A stretch of DNA of 64,000 nucleotides from Furcasterigmium furcatum (Eukaryota; Ascomycota; Sordariomycetes; Glomerellales; Plectosphaerellaceae): assembly GCA_001599815.1 (NCBI GenBank), contig BCIA01000005.1, forward strand, positions 5,278,472-5,342,471, written 5' to 3'. The first letter of the stretch is position 1. Each line of letters opens with the position of its first letter. The notes beneath the pieces were generated by a model. That model saw nothing but the letters and a program-made list of their open reading frames with translations, ran no database searches and was not told where the DNA came from. Positions 58,210 through 64,000 of this stretch are shown piece after piece. The translations under genes were made by a program, and so were the position numbers.

Positions 58210-60558
58210 ATGGCCTTGCCGCCGCCATCTTCAACTCTCCTCCTGCTTCAGGTGCTCTCGGCTTCAATTTTTCTTGTTCTCGCCGAGATCACCTGTCCGG
58301 GGGGCGTGCAGTCGATCTGCCCCCCACAGCCGGGGCCTGGAAAGTGGCCGGGGCAGATGCCGGGGCCGGGGCCGGGAATGCCGGTGGTCTCCGACAATTC
58401 TACGGCGAGCCCCGCCGCTTGTCCCGGAGCTTGCAACCCGCACGCTAACAAATGTGACCCTACGACGGCCCCGAGCTGCATCTACCCGGATCCCAGGGTG
58501 CCCAAGCCTCGCGCCGCCTGCGCGTGCCGACCTGGCTACAAGGCGACGGGGCACGCCAACAACGACGCAACGAAGCATTGGAGAGTGCCGGTCAAGGACC
58601 AGGAACACCGCGTCTGGGTGGCCGAGGGCGTTCCGTGCGACACCCTCTGCGACATCCCCTACGGAGTTAACAGCTGCCGTGAGGTCACTCTGCTGCCGGG
58701 GCAATGTATCGGGCAAACCAGCGGGAATGGGCCATCATCGCCGCCTCTCGACATGAACGCCGCCACCATGGCCCCCTATGTCATGAAAGTCGAAGCCACG
58801 CCCAACCTCACGACTTATGTCGTCCAGGACGGCGAGATCTTCGGGGACAAGACGCTCGTGTTCCCCTTTGCGCACCCGGACAACGAGACCATGGGTAAGA
58901 AGGCCAATAGCTCGGAGGGCCTGATGGGCGACGTGGCCGAGTCGATGGGGCACGCGATGCGCGCGTACCTCTCCCAGCACGGCATCTCGGACAAAGACAT
59001 GTCGGCCTTGGTCAACGAGTCGGTGCCGGTGCTCGCGAGCGCCGCGCAGCTCATATTCAAGCCGGGCAATCAGACGGCGGCGGCGACGGGGGACGAAGAC
59101 GACGAACAATTTGAATTTGCAGCATTGGAAGAAGATGGCGAGGAGGAGGGGGAGGGAGCGGGGGAGGAGGAGAGAGACGAAGAAGAGGAAGTCAGGGAAG
59201 GAGAAGAAGACGAAGAAGAGCCCGGGACCCCGGAGAACCGCAAGAGGGGCTGGTGGCGTGACAAGGTCGGCAACGGCAAGGGCGGCATCAAGGTCGGCAA
59301 GCCTCTTGAAAAGGTCGGGAACAAAATCGGTGATCTCAAGGGCGGCATCAAGATCGATAACCCGCTCAAAAAGGTCGGTGACCAAATCGGCGACCTCAAG
59401 GGCGGCATCAAAGTCGGGAACCCTCTCGAAAAGGTTGGTGACCAGATCGGTGATCTCAAAGGGGGCATCAAGATTGGCAACCCCCTCGGGAAGATTGGGG
59501 ACTTCAAGGGCGGCATCAAGGTCGGTAACCCTTTCAAGGGCAAGTTCAAGATCAAGAACCCCTTGAAGGGCAAGCTCAGGATCCCCTCGCTCTCCGAGGT
59601 CACCAGCCACGTTATCGACGAGACCGAGCGGCAGGTCAAGCTGAGATTCGAGGCGTACAAGAAGCTCATCGGAGATCTCGGGCGCACTGACGCCGTGTGC
59701 TCCTACTTCGCGTACAACTCGCTGCCCATGTACAAGATCGAGTCCAACGCCGTGGAGTTCCGCTCGGCCGGCCCCAGCATCGACATCACCCGCGACCAAA
59801 TGTTCTTCCTGCACCCCGTGTACGGCAGCTACCCGGAGGACGAGGGTCTCAAGTGCCACTACAACATCGGCAAGGAGAGCTGGGAGACGTACGCCGCCAT
59901 CACGTTCAATCGCGACATGTACTTCACGCAGAACATCGTCACCATCTGGGGCAAGCCGTGGGTCAACGCGTCTGCCTTCCGGGACACGACGCAGACGCTG
60001 GTGCACGAGGTGCGGCACACGCTGCAGTACAAGGACCTGGGCTTCTCGAGGACGGCCTTTGGGCTCAAGTACCTGTACCAGTTCTGCAAGGCCGGCTGGA
60101 GCTACAACCAGATCGAGTTTGAGCGCAACGCGCGGCAGTGGGAGCACCTGGCGGACGGCCTTCTGAACGACGAGGCGGGCTACGCGTTCTTCGAGTACTG
60201 GAGGCTGAGGCAGCTCTTCGACACAATGGGATACCCGGTCGAGAGGACCATCACGCCGACCAAGGGGGCCTCTGAGGAGGGGGAGTTCTTCGAGCTGCGG
60301 TTCTCAGAGGGCGGCGTGCTGCAGGGCGGCGTCAAGGCCGGCGCCCCAAGGTGCTCGCCGTGCTTCCGGGTGCTCAGTCCCTTGGCCGTCGCGGTCCGCC
60401 AGATGTCGGAGGCCTGCACGCAGAACGAGGCATCGTCGCCGTACTGTCCTGCGTATCACCAGAGGTGGAAGGAGTTGCAGACTGAGTTTGAGTGTGTCCC
60501 GGAGCTGGAGCGGACGCCTATGGTGTCGAATGATGGGAAGTGGCAATGGTGTGAATGA
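58210..60558 (+). CDS. Secreted repeat protein with HExxH zincin-like C-terminal domain
   Basis: Intronless, 782 residues. Signal peptide with hydrophobic core at residues 9-25. A Cys-rich region (29-165) with CACRPGYKATG resembles EGF or trypsin-inhibitor-like domains. Six or more N-glycosylation sequons (NST, NLT, NET, NSS, NES, NQT) lie before residue 295. Then an Asp/Glu run (about 295-340), a KR pair in NRKRGWW suited to Kex2-type cleavage, and four to five 20-residue repeats (KGGIKVGNPLEKVGDQIGDL) from residue 358. The C-terminal domain has H599-E-V-R-H603 in TLVHEVRHTLQYKD, with E636/E638 as a possible third ligand, as in gluzincin-like DUF4157-type domains. Protease activity is inferred from the motif. 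Candidate secreted effector or wall/competition protein; I know no characterised protein with this architecture. Confidence 0.72.
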   Translation: MALPPPSSTLLLLQVLSASIFLVLAEITCPGGVQSICPPQPGPGKWPGQMPGPGPGMPVVSDNSTASPAACPGACNPHANKCDPTTAPSCIYPDPRVPKPRAACACRPGYKATGHANNDATKHWRVPVKDQEHRVWVAEGVPCDTLCDIPYGVNSCREVTLLPGQCIGQTSGNGPSSPPLDMNAATMAPYVMKVEATPNLTTYVVQDGEIFGDKTLVFPFAHPDNETMGKKANSSEGLMGDVAESMGHAMRAYLSQHGISDKDMSALVNESVPVLASAAQLIFKPGNQTAAATGDEDDEQFEFAALEEDGEEEGEGAGEEERDEEEEVREGEEDEEEPGTPENRKRGWWRDKVGNGKGGIKVGKPLEKVGNKIGDLKGGIKIDNPLKKVGDQIGDLKGGIKVGNPLEKVGDQIGDLKGGIKIGNPLGKIGDFKGGIKVGNPFKGKFKIKNPLKGKLRIPSLSEVTSHVIDETERQVKLRFEAYKKLIGDLGRTDAVCSYFAYNSLPMYKIESNAVEFRSAGPSIDITRDQMFFLHPVYGSYPEDEGLKCHYNIGKESWETYAAITFNRDMYFTQNIVTIWGKPWVNASAFRDTTQTLVHEVRHTLQYKDLGFSRTAFGLKYLYQFCKAGWSYNQIEFERNARQWEHLADGLLNDEAGYAFFEYWRLRQLFDTMGYPVERTITPTKGASEEGEFFELRFSEGGVLQGGVKAGAPRCSPCFRVLSPLAVAVRQMSEACTQNEASSPYCPAYHQRWKELQTEFECVPELERTPMVSNDGKWQWCE
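59281..59532 (+). repeat. In-frame 60-bp minisatellite
   Basis: Three 60-bp units beginning GGCGGCATCAAG at 59281, 59341 and 59401, a fourth at 59461 shortened to 48 bp, and a partial fifth from 59509. Units differ mostly at silent or conservative sites (GTC/ATC, AAG/AAA), so the array is old enough to diverge yet kept in frame. It encodes the 20-residue repeats of the secreted protein. Confidence 0.88.
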
Positions 60559-60705
60559 AGCGAGCAACAGTATAAGTCCGTAATTTGATTGATTTCTTTG
60601 GATAGTATAGGTTCAAGTTGAGTGTCTTGAACGAATGCCAAGTTGAGTTGCTCGACTTTCGAACCTCTTCTCCCGTGGCATCGATACTCTCTGTGACATG
60701 TGGCT

Positions 60706-62144
60706 TTACATATTTACTACAACTGCACCCTCAACCCCTTCGATGAATAAGTCCAACTCGAAAGGAGCCGAGCCAGCAAAAATCAACGGCTCCAGGTCAA
60801 CCTGTTGCCGACACCACCTGATCCCCTCCTGGACATCCTCCAGGTGACTGATGTGAGACACGGCAATGATCTCGGAAGTCTCCTTCACGAGGTCCCTCCC
60901 CGAAGAGCGCACCCACCAGGCCATCTTATCGTAGGAGTGGGCGTTGAGCAGGACCCCCCAGAACATCAGCGTGAACAGCGCGATCGGCTCCCTGTCCCTC
61001 ACGCCCTGCAAGAACTCCGGCCCGCTGGTGTGCGCCACCATGCACACTGTCGTCAGGGAGTTCTTGATCCGGTCCTCCGCGAAGGCGGACCTCGTCTGCT
61101 CCTCCACCACGCGGTACGAGATGATGGCGGACGCGTATGGGCCTCCGCCGTCGGGGTCGTCCAGCTCCGGGTTCCCCGTCGGCGGGAGCCGCGCCAGGCG
61201 CGAGACGTGCAGCATGAGCTCCGTCGCCTTCGTGACATCGGGCATCGTGTCCACCAGCGTGACATTGACGGGGTACTCCTCGCTGGTGCCCCCAGCGCCG
61301 CTGGCCTCCGAGAACAGCCACTCCCTGGTCGTGAGGCTCATGGCGACCGACGTTCCCGACAGCTCCCAGAGCCTGGCCGTGCGGTCGATGACGCCGTCGT
61401 TGCCCGAGTGCGTGCCCGGCAGGGCAGACTGGAGCATTCCCTGCACGCCAAGGTACACGGACAGCAGCCAGGTGTTGTCCTCCATGGCGCGCTTCATCTG
61501 CTCCAGTGTGCGCGCGGCGGCCTCGTTCATGAAACCGAGAAAGGCCTGGAGGGATACTGCGCCGTTCAGGCTCGCGCCGCCGCCGTACAGCACGGTGTCG
61601 AGCGACGCGGCGGCGAGCATCTGCCACGTCAGGCACGGGTAGCTGAGCGAGTCGCGGGTGTAGTAGGTGAGGATGGCGGTGGCGCACTCGGGCACGCCGT
61701 CGAGGAACTTCCACGTCCGGGTGCTCCAGCGGTGCATGAGCTCGAGCTCTAGGGCCTTGTTGCGGGTGCCGGAGCTCGAGAAGGCCAGCGGCGACACGGT
61801 GAGGGAGGGACGATTTAGAGAGGAGCCGCAGCGCAGCCGTTTCGACCGGGCCTTGAGCCAGAGGTCCGCGACGCGGTCCGGCTCGCAGACCGCGAAGGTC
61901 GTCTGGAATTGGGCCACCTGGGCTGCTGTGGTGTTGCGCGCAGGCTTCTTGGGGGCTGGGAAGCGGCAGTCGATCTTGCGGGCGTAGCAGTTGGCACATC
62001 TTGGCCGCTGCTCGTCGCACTGCAAAGAAGTGTCAGGCAACGATGCTGGGTAACGAGAGCGACCCTGCTACCCACCTTGATATGTCTCGTCTTACAGGAA
62101 AGGCATCCATTGCGAGACTTGGCGGTGGTTCTTTTGGATTCCAT
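60706..62144 (-). CDS. Zn2Cys6 transcription factor
   Basis: Two exons, 62144-62076 and 62019-60706 (56-nt intron GTGGGT...TTTGCAG, phase 0), give 460 residues. The binuclear cluster is split by the intron: GCLSCKTRHIK joined to CDEQRPRCANCYARKIDCRF, with spacing C-x2-C-x6-C-x6-C-x2-C-x6-C, all six cysteines present. The rest is the helical middle region of fungal regulators (DSLSYPCLTWQMLAAASLDT, RLWELSGTSVAMSLTTREWL). Intron position inside the cluster is common in such genes, including the sterol-uptake (Upc2-like) group, to which the form of the protein is similar. Nuclear regulator; targets unknown. It is convergent with the secreted protein gene (147 bp) and divergent from the NLR gene, so either is a possible target. 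Confidence 0.85.
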
Positions 62145-63031
62145 GATAACGGTAATAGGTTGAACGGCTCGTGACTTCGATGCGGCGAGGAGCAAAGGTG
62201 AAAGCTGGGTTGGTTCCGGCGGGTGCTCTACTCTTGATACTGAACTGAGAGCGACAACCGAGGCCATGCCGCGTCAAGCATCCGTCTCGTCTCACTCTGA
62301 CGTCCCGCAGACAGGGCTGACCATGGATCGACGCGGTGCCATCGTGGACTCGAAGGAGTAATTTCCCAGCGATTGGGCCAGACACGAGGAGCAGTGGGGT
62401 CCGAATCGGTTCGGCCGAGCAAATAAGGGGGCTGCAGTGCGAGAGCCAAGGCCGGAAATAGGGGCAACAGGGGCAAAGGGGCTACGCCGAAGGATCTCCA
62501 GGGGGCTTTTACTAAGAGCCACAGCGCTCTCCCGTCGTGCCTCATAGGGCTGATTTATGAGGTGGACCGATCCATTCTATTCCTCCTCGGCCCCGAGCGA
62601 GATGAGCCGGGGGAGACAACCAAGTAAGCTTTTCGGAAATGTTCCGCGGCATCCAGGTTACACACCACCATCACCACAGCCATCGCAGTCTCCAGCGCAA
62701 CCGTGGCGCCTATGTTCTCCTCGGTGAACACGACGATGCCGCCCGTGGAACACCCCATGATATCCACGTCGTGCGATTCGACGGTTGTTGGGAATGTGGA
62801 TACGGGACGGACGGGATATCGCGAGTCTGTCCGCCTCCTGGATCAGGCTGCGTCTTGCACATATATTTGACATCGGCACCCAAGACAACCCCGCAGATCA
62901 CGGCACTGCGTGATTCGCTGAGATGCTCACCGACGCCCAGCTGGCAAGAATTAAAACGCTCACCTGGTTCGATCAGGCTCCGATGTTTCCCCCCGACAAC
63001 CTCGCAACCATCCAAGACCACCATCTTCCCC
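62145..63031. promoter_or_regulatory. Divergent promoter between Zn2Cys6 factor and NLR gene
   Basis: 887 bp between two divergent start codons. ORFs within it lack coding character. No clear palindromic CGG triplets spaced as Zn2Cys6 sites could be confirmed by eye; single CGG and CCG words are frequent. Confidence 0.5.
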
Positions 63032-64000
63032 ATGTCTACCTCTCGCGGCGACTCCAGTGTTTCGGGCAGTCGGTCATCTTTCCGTGGCCACGGTATTCAG
63101 GTCTCCGGCAGCGGTGATACCACAATCCATGGCAACGTACACATTGGAGCCTCCGACTTGAACCAACTCCTCTCCGACCTGCGCATAACCAACCCGCGCG
63201 ACGACAAGCAACGTATCGAGAGTACGAAGGGCGGCCTCCTTCGAGACTCTTACCGCTGGGTTCTCGAACACGAAGGCTTCCAGTCATGGTGCAATGACCC
63301 GCGCGGCGGGGTCCTCTGGATCAAAGGTGACGCGGGCAAGGGGAAGACTATGCTGGTTTGCGGCATAGTCAGCGAGTTGGAGCGATCCTCAGATCATCCC
63401 GAAAACCCAGCGTACTTTTTCTGCCAAGCAAGCGACGAGAGGATCAATACCGCGACGGCCGTGCTACGGGGCCTCCTCTTCATGCTTGTCTCCCAGCACC
63501 CCGGATTGTCCCCCTACATCGAAACGGACTACAACAAAGAGGGCAAAAGTATTTTCGAGGGCAGGAATGCCTGGTTCGCCCTGGCTAGGATCTTTCGCGA
63601 TATGCTACAGGACTCTGCGCTGGAGGGGAAGATCATGGTCATCGATGCACTGGACGAGTGTGTTGCTGACCTTGACAACCTGCTGGACCTAATATCCACA
63701 GCTGTCTCGTCCTCTCAGCACATCAAATGGATCGTATCCAGTCGAAATTGGCCCCCCGTCGAGGAAGAGTTGGAGGATATATCGCAAAAGGTTACGTTGC
63801 GTCTTGAACTGAATGCCGAAGCCGTGTCGGCCGCAATTCAGAACTATATCCGATGGAAAGTCGATAAACTAGCCAAGAAGAAGGGGTACGATGCCCAACT
63901 GCGGAAGGAGGTATCCGCGTACCTCGCCGAAAATGCCAACGGCACCTTTCTGTGGGTTGCCTTGGTGTGTCAAGAGCTCGGGAAACCAGGTGCGCAGAAA
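63032..64000 (+). CDS. NACHT-domain NLR-like receptor, 3' end outside window
   Basis: Open frame from ATG 63032 to the window edge, 323 residues visible. Walker A G99-DAGKGK-T106, Walker B with acidic pair in IMVIDALDECV (residues 201-211), and a sensor-like IKWIVSSRNWP place it in the NACHT (STAND) class. The first 60 residues lack a HET, Goodbye or lipase domain; instead residues 18-40 form a short Gly-rich segment (RGHGIQVSGSGDTTIHGN-VHIG) of the type seen at the N-termini of fungal NLRs that signal by amyloid templating, followed by LNQLLSDLRITNPRDDKQRI and the usual linker. Fungal NLRs act in non-self recognition and programmed cell death. The ligand-sensing repeats (WD, ankyrin or TPR) would lie beyond the window. 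Confidence 0.83.
   Translation, partial: MSTSRGDSSVSGSRSSFRGHGIQVSGSGDTTIHGNVHIGASDLNQLLSDLRITNPRDDKQRIESTKGGLLRDSYRWVLEHEGFQSWCNDPRGGVLWIKGDAGKGKTMLVCGIVSELERSSDHPENPAYFFCQASDERINTATAVLRGLLFMLVSQHPGLSPYIETDYNKEGKSIFEGRNAWFALARIFRDMLQDSALEGKIMVIDALDECVADLDNLLDLISTAVSSSQHIKWIVSSRNWPPVEEELEDISQKVTLRLELNAEAVSAAIQNYIRWKVDKLAKKKGYDAQLRKEVSAYLAENANGTFLWVALVCQELGKPGAQK

Noticed and set aside
58735..60147. 470-codon minus-strand ORF
   Set aside because: Antisense of the repeat and zincin part of the secreted protein.
1..64000. CRISPR arrays, bacterial operons, phage genes
   Set aside because: Spliced genes, fungal domain families and gene spacing show eukaryotic nuclear DNA; no direct-repeat/spacer array is present.

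Overview
The window comes from the nuclear genome of a filamentous ascomycete (Pezizomycotina, most likely Sordariomycetes). The signs are short introns (50-90 nt) with GT...AG borders and CTAAC/CTGAC-like branch sites, GC-rich third positions, no operons, and typical fungal families: Zn2Cys6 regulator, bZIP-DUF3425, NmrA-like, NACHT NLR, Ams2-type GATA factor. Exon joins were worked out by hand from reading frame and splice sites, not from transcripts.

Layout. 1-5.2 kb: 3' part of an Ams2/Spt21-type GATA factor, then two divergent mitochondrial ribosomal genes (mL38 and uL4m) sharing a 340-bp promoter. 5.6-16.0 kb: an accessory stretch with two paralogous kinase-like genes (one decayed), an NmrA-like gene with a frameshift, a bZIP-DUF3425 gene, and an unknown gene with one in-frame stop. 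16.8-20.5 kb: convergent housekeeping genes, MFAP1 (spliceosome) and POL12 (DNA polymerase alpha B subunit). 20.5-36 kb: about 15.5 kb without a convincing gene, ending in the upstream region of PLC1 (36.0-39.3 kb). 39.3-43.1 kb: another gene-poor stretch. 43.1-52.5 kb: a nine-exon ZW10/Dsl1-type tethering protein, divergent from an M16 metallopeptidase, then the DHHC acyltransferase PFA3. 53.1-57.6 kb: a four-finger zinc-finger gene and a possible tubby-like protein. 58.2-64 kb: a secreted HExxH protein with 20-residue repeats, a Zn2Cys6 factor, and the 5' end of a NACHT NLR with a glycine-rich, possibly amyloid-forming N-terminus, cut by the window edge.

The housekeeping genes serve unrelated functions (mitochondrial translation, splicing, replication, ER-Golgi traffic, lipid signalling). 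The parts most likely to hold new biology are the secreted repeat/zincin protein, the NLR next to a divergent Zn2Cys6 factor, the kinase-like paralogue pair, and the large gene-free interval. Several genes carry single lesions that need raw-read checks before being called true pseudogenes.
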